64,000 nt of DNA from Rhizobium sp. 32-5/1 (GTDB taxonomy: Bacteria; Pseudomonadota; Alphaproteobacteria; Rhizobiales; Rhizobiaceae), in contig NZ_CP120638.1 of NCBI RefSeq assembly GCF_029537235.1, positions 868,001 through 932,000 on the forward strand, written 5' to 3'. Below are positions 1 to 8,394 of this stretch, piece after piece. Position numbers and translations under genes: made by a program. Under the pieces are notes generated by a model, which had not been told where the DNA came from, made no database searches, and worked only from the letters and a program-made list of their open reading frames with translations. How positions within the stretch are numbered: the first letter of the stretch is position 1; the number at the start of each line of letters is the position of its first letter.

Positions 1-592
1 CTTTGGCTACCTGGTGTTCAAGCTGGTGGTCCGGTTGAGTCTGCGGTGTTCGTTGCGGCACCGGCGGCATCTGCATGCTCTTGCGCTGCGGCGGCCTCCT
101 TTGCCACGTGGCCGAAAGCTCTTGCGCGCGGGTTTCGATCCGCTCTTCGAACTGCCTGCACAACGCTTCATAATCGTCCTCGTCGATCTCGCTTTCGGCC
201 TGTACCTGCCGGTCATGCGCAATCGTCCTTTGCAGGCTGTCGATCTTTTCCAGCGTGCGCACGATCAGCGACATCGCCTCGATGCTTGCCTTGGCATCGG
301 CCTGCGTCTGCTTGCGGTCGATCTCATCAGTATCGACAAGCGCCCGCTCGGCCGCCTGTTCGCGCAGCACCTGGAACTGCTGCAACTGCATGCGCAGTTC
401 CTTGGTCATGCCGTTCAGCATGTCCTGCAGGTCATCCAGCGGCGAAATCTTATCCGACTTGGTGTCCAGCACCGCAGCCCAAGCCTGCGCCCCCAGCGCC
501 TCGTCATGACCGCTCAGCGCTAATCCGTCATAGACCAGCGCCTTCGGCCAGACACCGAACAGCGCCGGATCCACATCCAGTTGAACGTCCAT
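1..592 (-). CDS. Hypothetical helical protein, 3' end outside window
   Basis: The frame is open from an ATG at 592-590 through the left edge (197 codons visible), so the C-terminus is missing. The protein begins MDVQLDVDPALFGVW, then has a long helical, charged stretch rich in Gln, Glu and Ala from about residue 50 to 170 (for example TKELRMQLQQFQVLREQAAE) that would form a coiled coil, followed by a Gln/Pro-rich basic tail. No signal peptide or membrane segment is visible. I do not recognise the family with certainty; a place beside a phage-type terminase module in rhizobia is only a guess from memory. The shorter ORFs on the other strand here lack such a pattern and are shadows. Confidence 0.6.
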   Translation of the reverse strand, partial: MDVQLDVDPALFGVWPKALVYDGLALSGHDEALGAQAWAAVLDTKSDKISPLDDLQDMLNGMTKELRMQLQQFQVLREQAAERALVDTDEIDRKQTQADAKASIEAMSLIVRTLEKIDSLQRTIAHDRQVQAESEIDEDDYEALCRQFEERIETRAQELSATWQRRPPQRKSMQMPPVPQRTPQTQPDHQLEHQVAK

Positions 593-610
593 CGACAATG
601 TCCTTGAAAC

Positions 611-659
611 TCACCCTCCCCTTGAGGGGAGGGTCGGAGCGCAGCTCCGGGGTGGGGTG
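611..659. repeat. Palindromic intergenic repeat, double hairpin
   Basis: Two adjacent stem-loops: ACCCTCCCC (613-621) pairs with GGGGAGGGT (626-634) over a TTGA loop, and GGAGC (636-640) pairs with GCTCC (644-648); the unit ends GGGGTGGGGT. This composite is a familiar intergenic repeat of alphaproteobacterial genomes (from memory). It lies just upstream of the truncated minus-strand gene. Confidence 0.6.
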
Positions 660-769
660 ACCCCGCCGCATAAACCGGCCTTGGCCTTGAAACTACGGGG
701 GAAGCATCCCGCCTCACCCGCACTTCTCTGACTGTACCTAAACCCTACCAAACCACCGTCACGCCGTCA

Positions 770-798
770 AGGATTATTTTCCTATTAGGATTATTTTC
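770..798. promoter_or_regulatory. Tandem 12-bp direct repeat before the MmcQ-like gene
   Basis: AGGATTATTTTC occurs at 770-781 and again at 787-798, a 17-bp period, about 40 bp upstream of the gene at 839. The AT-rich copies stand out from the GC-rich surroundings and could be a double operator or promoter element; no binding protein can be named. Confidence 0.3.
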
Positions 799-838
799 TT
801 TACCTTGCGAAAACATCCACCCGTGTTACTCTTTTCCG

Positions 839-1180
839 ATGTTGACCGAAGAGATCGAAAAACTGGCGCTCAGCCTGCCCGGCACGCTCGAAAGCTCGCA
901 TTTCGGCAAGCGCGATTTCCGGGTGGGAAAACGCATCTTCATGTCGCTGCCGGAAGCCGGCCGCGCGGTCTTCAAGTTCACGCCCGACCAGCAGCGCATG
1001 CTGCTCGAAACCGAACCCGGCGTCTGCGCCGCGGTATCAGGCGGCTGGGGCGACAAGGGCTGGACCTCGGTCTGGTTTACCGAGGCTGGCGAAGACCTGA
1101 TCCACACATCAATGGAAACCGCCTGGCGCAACGTCGCGCCGAAAAGCATCGCCAAGCACAAGGATTCGGCGCAGTCTTAG
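839..1180 (+). CDS. MmcQ/YjbR family protein
   Basis: A 113-residue cytoplasmic protein of the MmcQ/YjbR family, which adopts a CyaY-like DNA-binding fold in E. coli YjbR; the cellular role is unknown. The sequence shows the family pattern of a central FGKRDFRVGKRIF strand region, FKFTPDQQ, and a C-terminal GWGDKGWTSVWFTEAG followed by a helix with W and K residues. Length is normal. The ATG at 839 is used because the family N-terminus LTEEIEKLALSLPGT follows directly. It converges with the LysE gene, whose stop lies 1 bp beyond its own stop. Function beyond the fold is not inferable. Confidence 0.85.
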   Translation: MLTEEIEKLALSLPGTLESSHFGKRDFRVGKRIFMSLPEAGRAVFKFTPDQQRMLLETEPGVCAAVSGGWGDKGWTSVWFTEAGEDLIHTSMETAWRNVAPKSIAKHKDSAQS

Positions 1181-1181
1181 C

Positions 1182-1811
1182 TCACCGCGCCGTCGTCAGC
1201 GCGAACCAGACCGCCACGCCCGCCAGCAATACCGAAAGCACCCGCCTCACCCGCATCTCGCGACGGGGATCGTTGAGCACCGGCTCCAGGCTCCCCGCCA
1301 GAAGCACGATCAGCCCGTGGATGACGGTGGCGATCAGCACGTAGATGGCCGTGAGCGTCAGCGTCTGCACAAGTACGTTCGGCCCTGGCGCAACGAAGGC
1401 CGGCAGCACCGCCACGTAGAATAAAAGCGCCTTCGGGTTGAGCAGGTTGGTCAGAAGTCCGCGCAGGAAAAAGCCTTGCATCGTGCCGGCACCACCCTCC
1501 TCACGCTTGCTGGCCGCCATCCATCCCTCGATCGCGAGGTAAAGCAGAAACAGCACGCCCGCCCAGCGCAGGATTTCGTAGAGCATGGGCGAACCGTCGA
1601 TCAGGGCCGCGGCCCCCAGCGCGCCGGCGATACCGATCACCGACAGCCCCAGCGCAACCCCGGCCACGGCGGCAAGACCGCTGCGCCGCCCTTCGACGGC
1701 GGAGATCACCGCAAGCCAGGTCATGTTCGGCCCCGGTGTGATCTCGATCAGCGCCGATGTCAGGGCAAAAGGCAGGAGACTGGTCGACAGGAAGGCAGGA
1801 AGATCGCTCAT
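1182..1811 (-). CDS. LysE/RhtB family amino-acid exporter
   Basis: A 209-residue inner-membrane protein with about six hydrophobic segments, typical of LysE/RhtB exporters that move amino acids or their derivatives out of the cell. The family signature ALIEITPGPNMTWLAVISA lies near residues 18-36, and GLLTNLLNPKALLFYVAVLP near 115-134 matches the second conserved block with its Asn-Pro-Lys. Length is normal and the frame is intact, in contrast to the second LysE-like gene at 51.7 kb. Substrate cannot be deduced from the sequence. It is separated from the upstream YcgN gene by 64 bp and may have its own promoter. Confidence 0.88.
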   Translation of the reverse strand: MSDLPAFLSTSLLPFALTSALIEITPGPNMTWLAVISAVEGRRSGLAAVAGVALGLSVIGIAGALGAAALIDGSPMLYEILRWAGVLFLLYLAIEGWMAASKREEGGAGTMQGFFLRGLLTNLLNPKALLFYVAVLPAFVAPGPNVLVQTLTLTAIYVLIATVIHGLIVLLAGSLEPVLNDPRREMRVRRVLSVLLAGVAVWFALTTAR

Positions 1812-1875
1812 CGGCCGACTATAGCGGCAGTTTATAAAGCGCGCATAGGCCCCGTCTCACGCCCAGCCAATGCAG

Positions 1876-2394
1876 TCAGCGCGCGCGTCCTTCTTCCTCG
1901 CCCACCGTCAGCGGCCAGGTCACCAGATAATCCTCATAATCGTCGATATCGATGCCGTCCTCCGGCACGGTGCGGCCGCGCACCGAAATCCCCGCCTGGT
2001 GCACGGTCTGCGGGTCGCCCGATACCAGCGGATGCCACCAGTAGAGATCGATCCCGTCGCGCACCAAGCGGTAGCCGCAGGTTGGCGGCAGCCAGCTCAG
2101 CGTCTCGACCTCGTTCACCGTCAGTTGGATGCAGTCCGGCACGGTTGCCTGCCGGTTGGAATAATCCTTGCACCGACAGCTCTGCCCGTCGAGCAACGTG
2201 CAGCCGATTGAGGTCCAGGCAATCTCGCCGGTATCCCAGTCCTCCAGCTTGTTCAGACAGCAGAGCCCGCAGCCGTCGCACAGGCTTTCCCACTCGGCAT
2301 TGCTCATTTGCGCCAGCGTCTTGGTCTTCCAGAAAGGCGCATCGTCCGCCCGGACACTGTCGCCGGTCCCCTGCATGTCGCCCATGTCGGTCAC
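1876..2394 (-). CDS. YcgN/YkgJ-type cysteine-cluster protein (UPF0260)
   Basis: A 172-residue protein of the UPF0260 (YcgN) family, within the YkgJ-type putative zinc/iron-chelating group. The cysteine cluster is visible: [11 protein letters not shown] near residues 39-49, [12 protein letters not shown] near 64-75 and PDCIQ/PTCGYR further on, with the conserved HPLVSGD block near 120. It starts with GTG at 2394, preceded by AGGA about 9 bases upstream; in-frame ATGs at 2385 and 2376 are alternatives. The biochemical role is not established. It faces away from the penicillin-binding protein gene, so a divergent promoter region lies at 2395-2586. Confidence 0.88.
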   Translation of the reverse strand: MTDMGDMQGTGDSVRADDAPFWKTKTLAQMSNAEWESLCDGCGLCCLNKLEDWDTGEIAWTSIGCTLLDGQSCRCKDYSNRQATVPDCIQLTVNEVETLSWLPPTCGYRLVRDGIDLYWWHPLVSGDPQTVHQAGISVRGRTVPEDGIDIDDYEDYLVTWPLTVGEEEGRAR

Positions 2395-2543
2395 TTTCGT
2401 CAGTCCTGCACGCGCCTCAAAAGAAACGCCACGCGCATGTTTACGTTAAGTTCAAATTTTACCGCAGCATCGGTTTTTGCCGGAAGATTGCCGGTTTTTT
2501 AAGGCCATGCTGACGATATGCAAGTAGAATAGAAACGAGGGCC

Positions 2544-4835
2544 ATGCAAATATCCCAGCGCTCTCGAACGATGCGGAACACCAGCCGTGCAGGACATGAC
2601 GCCAGAAGAGACAAAATCAGTCGAACCGACCGCGACCGAAACAGCGCGCCTCGGCGACCGGCCGCGCAAGCGCCATATCTTCCTGCGCATCGATTCTGGA
2701 TCGATCTGACCGTCTGGAATGCCGGCTTCCGCGCTGCTGAATGGTGGGAAGACGTCACTATTTTCTTCCGCCGCTTCCAGACCCGCGGCTGGAAAAAGGT
2801 GCTGTTCGACATTCTCGGCGAAGGCATGAACTGGGGCACTGTCGGCGCCGTTCTGATGCTGGCGCTCGCCCTTCCTGCCTTCGAGGAAACCAAGGGTAAC
2901 TGGCGCGCCCAGAGCGATTTCGCCGTCACCTTCCTTGATCGTTACGGCAACGAGATCGGCCATCGCGGCATTATCCACGAGGATTCCGTGCCGATCGACG
3001 AATTGCCCGACACACTGATCAAGGCGGTGCTTGCCACAGAAGACCGCCGCTTCTTCGATCATTACGGCATCGATTTCCTCGGCCTTTCCCGCGCCATAAC
3101 CGAAAATGCCCGGGCCGGCGGCGTCGTTCAGGGCGGCTCGACGCTGACCCAGCAATTGGCGAAAAACCTGTTCCTGACCAATGAACGCACCATCGAGCGC
3201 AAGATCAAGGAAGCCTTCCTCGCCGTCTGGCTGGAATGCAATCTTTCGAAAAAGGAAATCCTGCGCCTCTATCTCGACCGCGCCTATATGGGCGGCGGCA
3301 CCTTCGGGGCGGCGGCGGCTTCGCAGTTCTATTTCGGCAAGGCGATCACCGACGTCAATCTCGCGGAATCCGCCATGCTTGCCGGCCTGTTCAAGGCACC
3401 GGCCCGCTATGCCCCGCATGTCAACCTGCCGGCCGCCCGCGCCCGCGCCAACGAGGTGCTGACCAACTTGGTCCAGGGCGGACTGATGACCCAGGGACAG
3501 GTGATTGCCGCCCGTCTCAACCCTGCCACCATCATCGACCGCGCCCAGACGAAGGCGCCCGACTTCTTCCTTGACTGGGCCTTCGACGAGGTCCAGCGCA
3601 TCGCAAAACCCTTTGCCCAGCATTCGCTGGTCGTGCGCACAACGATCGACATGGGCCTGCAGCACGCGGCAGAGGAAGCGATCGAATCCAACCTGCGGCA
3701 ATACGGCGAAAGCTACCGCGTCAAGCAGGGCGCGCTTGTCATGATCGAAAACGGCGGCGGCGTGCGCGCCATGGTCGGCGGCCGCGATTATGGCGAAAGC
3801 CAGTTCAACCGCGCCACCAAGGCGCTCCGCCAGCCGGGCTCCTCCTTCAAGGTCTATACCTATGCTGCGGCGATGGAGAAGGGCTTTACGCCGGAATCGG
3901 TCATCAGCGATGCGCCGATCACCTGGCGCGGCTGGTCGCCGCAGAATTACGGCCGCTCCTATGCCGGCCGCGTCACCATGCTGACGGCGATCGCAAAATC
4001 GATCAACACCATCCCTGTAAGGCTCGCCAAGGATGAACTCGGCACCGAGCGCATCGCCCGGATGGCCAAGGACATGGGCGTCGAGACGCCGATCCGCACC
4101 GACAAGACCATGCCGCTCGGCACCTCGGAAGTGACCGTGCTCGACCAGGCGACCGCCTATGCGGTCTTCCCTGCCGGCGGGTTGCAGTCGCGTCGCCACG
4201 GTATCAGCCAGATCCTCAATTATGACGGCGATGTGCTCTACGACTTCAACCGCGACGAACCGCCAGCCAGGCGGGTCATCAGCGAAACGGCCAATGCCTC
4301 GATGAATTTCATGCTGACCCAGATCCCGGTCATCGGCACGGCCCGCAAGGCAGCGCTCGACAACGGCGTTCTGGCTGGCGGCAAGACCGGTACCACCCAG
4401 GCCTATCGCGACGCCTGGTTCGCGGGCTTCTCGGGCGACTACACGACCGCCGTCTGGTTCGGCAATGACGACTATACCTCAACCAACAACATGACCGGCG
4501 GCTCGTTGCCGGCCATGACCTTCAAGCGGCTGATGGATTATGCCGAACAGGGCATCGAACACCGCCCCATCCCCGGTATCGACAATCCGCTGCCCGGTCC
4601 GGAAACGGACGAGGTCGCAACTGTCGCCAAGCCCGGCGACGAAACCGCGCTGCCGCCGCTGGTGCGTCCCCGCTCGCTGTCGACCGACGCCACCCGCCTG
4701 ATCCGCGAACTCGGCGAAAAATTCAATACGGCAGCACCACTGAAAGCCCCGGAAAAAACGCCGGGCAAGGTCGCCGTGATCGACCCGCAATCGACCGGCG
4801 CGGTCGTCAAGGGAGGTCGGAATGCGGGCAAGTGA
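2544..4835 (+). CDS. Class A penicillin-binding protein (PBP1A type), N-terminus frame-shifted
   Basis: Bifunctional peptidoglycan synthase anchored in the inner membrane. After a membrane segment (about residues 95-115) come the glycosyltransferase domain (ATEDRRFFDHYGID, QGGSTLTQQLAKNLF) and the transpeptidase domain with GSSFK (nucleophile Ser near 432), SIN near 487 and GGKTGTTQ near 612. Length is normal. The first about 50 codons of this frame, however, are arginine-rich nonsense. The expected N-terminus is in the next frame: GTG at 2587 or ATG at 2596 encodes a short stretch ending HIFLRIDS that stops at 2709, while this frame resumes with WIDLTVWNAG. One added base near 2694-2697 joins them. 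The start at 2544 has a GAGG upstream but is probably not native. Confidence 0.9.
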   Translation: MQISQRSRTMRNTSRAGHDARRDKISRTDRDRNSAPRRPAAQAPYLPAHRFWIDLTVWNAGFRAAEWWEDVTIFFRRFQTRGWKKVLFDILGEGMNWGTVGAVLMLALALPAFEETKGNWRAQSDFAVTFLDRYGNEIGHRGIIHEDSVPIDELPDTLIKAVLATEDRRFFDHYGIDFLGLSRAITENARAGGVVQGGSTLTQQLAKNLFLTNERTIERKIKEAFLAVWLECNLSKKEILRLYLDRAYMGGGTFGAAAASQFYFGKAITDVNLAESAMLAGLFKAPARYAPHVNLPAARARANEVLTNLVQGGLMTQGQVIAARLNPATIIDRAQTKAPDFFLDWAFDEVQRIAKPFAQHSLVVRTTIDMGLQHAAEEAIESNLRQYGESYRVKQGALVMIENGGGVRAMVGGRDYGESQFNRATKALRQPGSSFKVYTYAAAMEKGFTPESVISDAPITWRGWSPQNYGRSYAGRVTMLTAIAKSINTIPVRLAKDELGTERIARMAKDMGVETPIRTDKTMPLGTSEVTVLDQATAYAVFPAGGLQSRRHGISQILNYDGDVLYDFNRDEPPARRVISETANASMNFMLTQIPVIGTARKAALDNGVLAGGKTGTTQAYRDAWFAGFSGDYTTAVWFGNDDYTSTNNMTGGSLPAMTFKRLMDYAEQGIEHRPIPGIDNPLPGPETDEVATVAKPGDETALPPLVRPRSLSTDATRLIRELGEKFNTAAPLKAPEKTPGKVAVIDPQSTGAVVKGGRNAGK

Positions 4836-4871
4836 TCGTTTGGCTGCGACAACGGCGGAACTCGAGCCTAG

Positions 4872-4906
4872 ACACCCCCTCTGGCACGGAGTGACAGAGG
4901 GGGTGT
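4872..4906 (+). terminator. Hairpin after the PBP gene
   Basis: A perfect 12-bp inverted repeat, ACACCCCCTCTG at 4872-4883 and CAGAGGGGGTGT at 4895-4906, lies 37 bp after the stop of the PBP gene. It lacks a T-run, so it may be a Rho-independent-like structure, an mRNA 3'-end stabiliser, or a small repeat element. Confidence 0.5.
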
Positions 4907-4998
4907 GCGGGCCAAGCATCCCCTTATCTCGGCAGCAAATCTCCAACACACACCCACACCTCCCCCACGCCCTCCCCGCAAATTCCCGGTAGCATCGC

Positions 4999-5586
4999 TT
5001 GTTCCGCATCCCCCTCCTCGTCGCCCTTGCTCTGTCCGTCGCGTTTGGTGTCGGCATCGCCTCGGCTGTGTCCGCCCTGAAAGCAACGGTCGGCTTCGGC
5101 GCGATCGCGCTTGGGCCATGGGTCGCCTTTCCGGATGCGCAAACCGCCAATGCCGACCCTTATGCCCGCGCACACCGGGCCCGGGCCGGCAAGCTGCTCT
5201 ATGGCGGCGCCGAAGGATTGCAGTTTACCGCCGCCGTCGATGATGCAGGCGCGAAACTCTCCGCAGCCTGCAGCTACGACATAACCGGCCTGACCCCGCC
5301 CGCGCGGTTCTGGACACTCTATGCTGCCAATGAAAATGATGTGGCGCTGCGTCCCGGGCCAGAACTCCCCTCGGCCTTCAACGCCCTGATGGTGCTGCGT
5401 CAGGCTGACAGTTCCTTTGTCATCCACGTGTCGGCCGAGGCGCAACCGGACAACTGGCTAGCCATCCGCCAAGCCGGCGCCTTCAAGCTCGTCCTGACCT
5501 TGCTCGATACGCCGACCGCCGGCTCGTCGGGCGTCGTCGATCTCACCATGCCGAAGATCGTCAAGACCGGGTGCGGCGATGCGTAG
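4999..5586 (+). CDS. DUF1214 domain protein, exported or membrane-anchored
   Basis: A 195-residue protein starting with TTG (FRIPLLVALALSV follows), giving an N-terminal hydrophobic segment that is either a signal peptide or an anchor, with ASAVSA near residue 23. The rest matches the DUF1214 pattern, including YGGAEGLQF, SYDITGLTPPARFWTLYA and NWLAIRQAGAFKLVLTLLDTP. DUF1214 is usually paired with DUF1254, and here the next gene is exactly that; the stop overlaps the next start by 8 bases, so the two are translationally coupled. Function is unknown; the pair is often annotated near cell-envelope genes. A GTG or ATG start further downstream is possible but would remove the hydrophobic segment. 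Confidence 0.82.
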   Translation: MFRIPLLVALALSVAFGVGIASAVSALKATVGFGAIALGPWVAFPDAQTANADPYARAHRARAGKLLYGGAEGLQFTAAVDDAGAKLSAACSYDITGLTPPARFWTLYAANENDVALRPGPELPSAFNALMVLRQADSSFVIHVSAEAQPDNWLAIRQAGAFKLVLTLLDTPTAGSSGVVDLTMPKIVKTGCGDA

Positions 5587-6127
5587 CGTGTTGTTTGCGA
5601 TCCTTATCGGTCTTGTCGGCGCAGCGCTGCTGCATATCGTCATCATCCTTGCCCTGCCGCAGTTCACCGGCAAGGATGCCAATACCCGGGTGCTGGGTCT
5701 GTACGAAATGGATAGCTTCTTTGCGCTTGCCAACGAACCAGGACCCACCGGCCTTGCCAATGATGATCCATTCCTGCGGGTCGCCGTCTGTGGATTTTCG
5801 ATTGATGTTGCGCCCGTCCGCTTTCAGGCGAGCGGTAACGTCCCATTCTGGTCGCTATCGGTTTTCGACGCGAATTCCAACGAGGTATTCAGTATGAACG
5901 ACCAGACCTCGGTCAATGGCAATCTGGACCTCGTCGTCGCCACGCCGATCCAGCTCGTCGAACTGCGCAAGACGCCGACGGAAAAACTGGCACAGTCCAT
6001 CATGGTCGAGATGCCCGAACAGCAGGAGGGATATGCCGTTCTGCGCGTTCTTTCGCCTGCGAGCAGCTATGAGGAAGCCGCCCGTAGCTTCCTTGCCGAA
6101 TCCGGGTGCGAGCCGCTTCGCCGTTAA
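5579..6127 (+). CDS. DUF1254 domain protein, membrane-anchored
   Basis: A 182-residue protein with one N-terminal membrane segment (SVLFAILIGLVGAALLHIVIILAL) followed by an extracytoplasmic DUF1254-like region; features include FLRVAVCGFSIDVAPVRF, FWSLSVFDANSNEVFSMND and a C-terminal Cys. The ATG at 5579 overlaps the end of the DUF1214 gene (ATGCGTAG), a typical coupled arrangement. The two probably act together in the envelope, but no activity is known. The 3' side is followed by about 160 bp without a gene. Confidence 0.82.
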   Translation: MRSVLFAILIGLVGAALLHIVIILALPQFTGKDANTRVLGLYEMDSFFALANEPGPTGLANDDPFLRVAVCGFSIDVAPVRFQASGNVPFWSLSVFDANSNEVFSMNDQTSVNGNLDLVVATPIQLVELRKTPTEKLAQSIMVEMPEQQEGYAVLRVLSPASSYEEAARSFLAESGCEPLRR

Positions 6128-6292
6128 GACGAATGGAAGATTTCAATTTGTAAAAATCAGAAGCCAATGTTCGCCACGCTCCGGAGCCAATACACTCCAG
6201 CGGAGCAGATTCTGACAGAATCCTGTCGAATCTTTTGCGGCTTGAAAGCCGTCCTTGATCGCTGCAGAGGCGGATGCGCGATCATCCAGTGT

Positions 6293-6475
6293 TCAATGTT
6301 TCTTGCGGCCGCCCTGAAGAGGTGACTTCGCTGGGCCATTCGACGGACCGTCAAGCCGTTCATACCGGATGCCGGTGAACAAAAGGATCACAGCCTTGTT
6401 CGGTTGGGCCTGATCAACCGCTAATTTTCGGGGCGTGCGCGGCGTGCGGTCCCCCAATCTTATTACCTCTGCCAT
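6293..6475 (-). CDS. Small conserved hypothetical protein
   Basis: A 60-residue protein starting MAEVIRLGDRTPR and containing the core AVILLFTGIRYERL before a basic, Pro/Gly-rich tail ending GGRKKH. The ATG at 6475 has GGAG seven to nine bases upstream; an ATG four codons earlier (6487) is the alternative, while the longer open frame to 6553 lacks a ribosome site. I recall similar short proteins with an LLFTGVRYER core in rhizobia, with no assigned function. Composition (basic tail) would suit nucleic-acid binding but that is conjecture. Confidence 0.6.
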   Translation of the reverse strand: MAEVIRLGDRTPRTPRKLAVDQAQPNKAVILLFTGIRYERLDGPSNGPAKSPLQGGRKKH

Positions 6476-6875
6476 TCTCGTCTCCATTAAAACAATGAAT
6501 GAGACGGATGAACTATCGTGGATTTCACCCTGCCCGTCTCCGGGCTGACGCATTCCCGGGATCTGAACCCCGGCATTCGCGCCTTTCTCGTTTGCTCCTT
6601 CTTCCGGATATCCGGATCTTCATGCCAGTCTTCGAAGCGGTCTACGGCGTTACAGTATCGACTATGACCGCCGCAGCTTGATTGAGCCATACGATAGTTA
6701 ACGGCTCGTTAAGGAAGGATAACAGACCTGGGGAGAAACAGCTGCCCTATTGGCAAAACCGTCTCCCCCGCAAATCATTGGCCGCTGCACTATAACAGTG
6801 GCTAAACCGTCCCGCTTGCAAAAACCACATTAGGCAAACGCAGAAAAACACGCGGTTCCAAAAGAAACAGAGCAA
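6476..6875. other. Gene-free stretch with a CtrA-type site
   Basis: No convincing gene is seen in these 400 bp; the short ORFs have no ribosome site and arginine/cysteine-rich shadow composition. The only clear signal is the TTAA-N7-TTAA site at 6698-6712 reported separately. The part nearest 6476 should carry the promoter of the small minus-strand gene. Confidence 0.5.
6698..6712. promoter_or_regulatory. CtrA-type binding site TTAA-N7-TTAA
   Basis: TTAA at 6698-6701, seven bases, then TTAA at 6709-6712, the consensus spacing for the alphaproteobacterial cell-cycle regulator CtrA. The nearest downstream gene on the minus strand is the 60-residue protein starting at 6475. A match of this kind occurs by chance at a low but real rate. 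Confidence 0.4.
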
Positions 6876-7154
6876 TTAACGGCGTGCGAGCAAGCCGATA
6901 AAGAAGGAAATTCCGGCGACAGTCAAAAGCGTCGAGACTGGTTCATCCCGCACGCGCTCGCGCAGGCGTTCCGTCAGGACTTCTGCTTCCGAGGTGACGA
7001 CGGCCTTTGCACCGCTGCCGATCGCCGAAACCGAATCCGTGAGACGCGAAATTTCTGCCCGCAGTTCGGCAATCTGGTTTTCAAGTTCGGCGCGCGCGCC
7101 CGTTGCTTCGATTTCCGCTTCGTTCGGGACGGTTGCAAACTTATTCTCGGCCAT
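6876..7154 (-). CDS. DUF883/ElaB-like membrane-anchored protein
   Basis: A 92-residue protein: N-terminal soluble part, a helical middle with heptad-like spacing (ELENQIAELRAEISRLTDSV), and a C-terminal membrane segment EPVSTLLTVAGISFFIGLLARR. This is the layout of ElaB/YqjD/DUF883 proteins, which in E. coli are tail-anchored and associate with stationary-phase ribosomes. Start at ATG 7154 is preceded by AAGGAG (revcomp of ctcctt at 7171-7176), about 16 bases upstream and so rather distant. Single gene between two intergenic regions. Confidence 0.75.
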   Translation of the reverse strand: MAENKFATVPNEAEIEATGARAELENQIAELRAEISRLTDSVSAIGSGAKAVVTSEAEVLTERLRERVRDEPVSTLLTVAGISFFIGLLARR

Positions 7155-7450
7155 GGTTCAGCTCCTTGTTTGAGTCTCCCCATAAACGCGCGGCCGCCTC
7201 TTTGGTTCCTGCCGCAATCTCGCATTTCCCCGACCTGCAATCGCCACACTGTCTTTCCCTTGGCGATGCGCATCGGCGCTCTAGGTACATAGTTCAGAAC
7301 TATTCCGGCCAATCATGAGCGAAAACCACTGTTCATCCAAATAAAAACACAAAAACAGACTTCTAATGACATAGGTCGAGCAAAAACAAATCCGTCTTGC
7401 GATGATGCAAGCCGCAGAACGACAAGAACGCGTTTACGGGAGAAAAATCA

Positions 7451-8224
7451 GTGAGAACAATTCTTACAGGCATGGCGGTTGCCGCCATGCTGCTTATGCC
7501 AGGTCTGGCTGTTGCAGCCGAGGGCTTTTCAACAGCGAACGTCAACATGCGCTCCGGGCCAAGCACGCGCTATCCGGCCGTTACCGTCATTCCGCTTGAT
7601 ACCGAACTCGAAATTCACGGCTGCCTGGCGGATGTGCCCTGGTGCGACGTGTCCTTCTACCAGGGTCGCGGGTGGGTAGCGGCGCAATATATTGCAACCG
7701 ATTACAGGCGAAACCGTGTTGATTTGCAGCCGCGATATTATCGACCGCTGGGTATCCCAACGATCACCTTCGATCTCGGCAACTACTGGGAGCGCAACTA
7801 TCGCAATCGCGATTTCTACCGCGACCGCGCACGATGGGGCCGGTCCGACAATGACGGCAACCGCCGCGAGCGCCGTCGCAACAGCGACCAGTATGACAAC
7901 GACTACGGTCAGAGCGACGACAACCGACCACCTCGCGACTACGGAGACAACGACGATAGTGGCTACGGACAAGATCGTGACCGGCGAGAACGTCGCGACC
8001 GCCACCGTGAACGCCGCCGCGTGATCGAGGAAAATAACAGCGTCGATCAGTTTGAAGGCGACAACGACAACCGCCGCCGTCGCAACGACAGCCGCCAAGA
8101 GGAAGTACGTCCTCAGGAGAATTTCCGCGAGGAGCAGCCCCGAAATAACGATCGTCGCAGGGATGCACGACCGGGAACCTGTGCGGTGGGCGATGTCGCC
8201 TGCGCCATCGAAAAAGCAAAGTGA
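7451..8224 (+). CDS. Exported SH3-domain protein with Arg/Asn/Asp-rich tail
   Basis: A 257-residue secreted protein. A signal peptide (RTILTGMAVAAMLLMPGLAVAA) precedes a bacterial SH3 domain at about residues 25-80 (ANVNMRSGPSTRYPAV and GRGWVAAQYIA are the signature blocks). From about residue 115 to 240 the protein is low complexity, dominated by Arg, Asp, Asn and Tyr, before a short C-terminal CAVGDVACAIEKAK with two cysteines that could form a disulfide. Start is GTG at 7451 with a GGGAG upstream. SH3 domains of this type bind peptidoglycan or peptides in the envelope. The tail probably evolves by repeat slippage. Confidence 0.82.
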   Translation: MRTILTGMAVAAMLLMPGLAVAAEGFSTANVNMRSGPSTRYPAVTVIPLDTELEIHGCLADVPWCDVSFYQGRGWVAAQYIATDYRRNRVDLQPRYYRPLGIPTITFDLGNYWERNYRNRDFYRDRARWGRSDNDGNRRERRRNSDQYDNDYGQSDDNRPPRDYGDNDDSGYGQDRDRRERRDRHRERRRVIEENNSVDQFEGDNDNRRRRNDSRQEEVRPQENFREEQPRNNDRRRDARPGTCAVGDVACAIEKAK

Positions 8225-8238
8225 CCTGAAAACCATTC

Positions 8239-8273
8239 GGGCAGGGCATCATGCCCTGCCCGGACGCATTTTT
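8239..8273 (+). terminator. Rho-independent terminator after SH3 gene
   Basis: GGGCAGGGC (8239-8247) pairs with GCCCTGCCC (8253-8261) across ATCAT, followed shortly by ATTTTTG. It lies 15 bp past the stop of the SH3-domain gene. Confidence 0.65.
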
Positions 8274-8394
8274 GATTTGCACGCATACTTCGGCAGTGAG
8301 CCATAACTTTCGGGCATTGAGATATAACTTTTGCGCGTATGGAACAATAACATCTCTTAAGGGTTGTTTTTGTGTTCAGCAAAAGGAATTTCCC

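Noticed and set aside
2499..4199. 566-residue minus-strand open frame opposite the PBP gene
   Set aside because: Antisense shadow; the plus strand carries all PBP catalytic motifs in order.
7529..8236. Val/Ala-rich 235-residue minus-strand frame with membrane-like composition
   Set aside because: It is the complement of the low-complexity Arg/Asp tail of the SH3 protein; apparent membrane helices result from that codon pattern.
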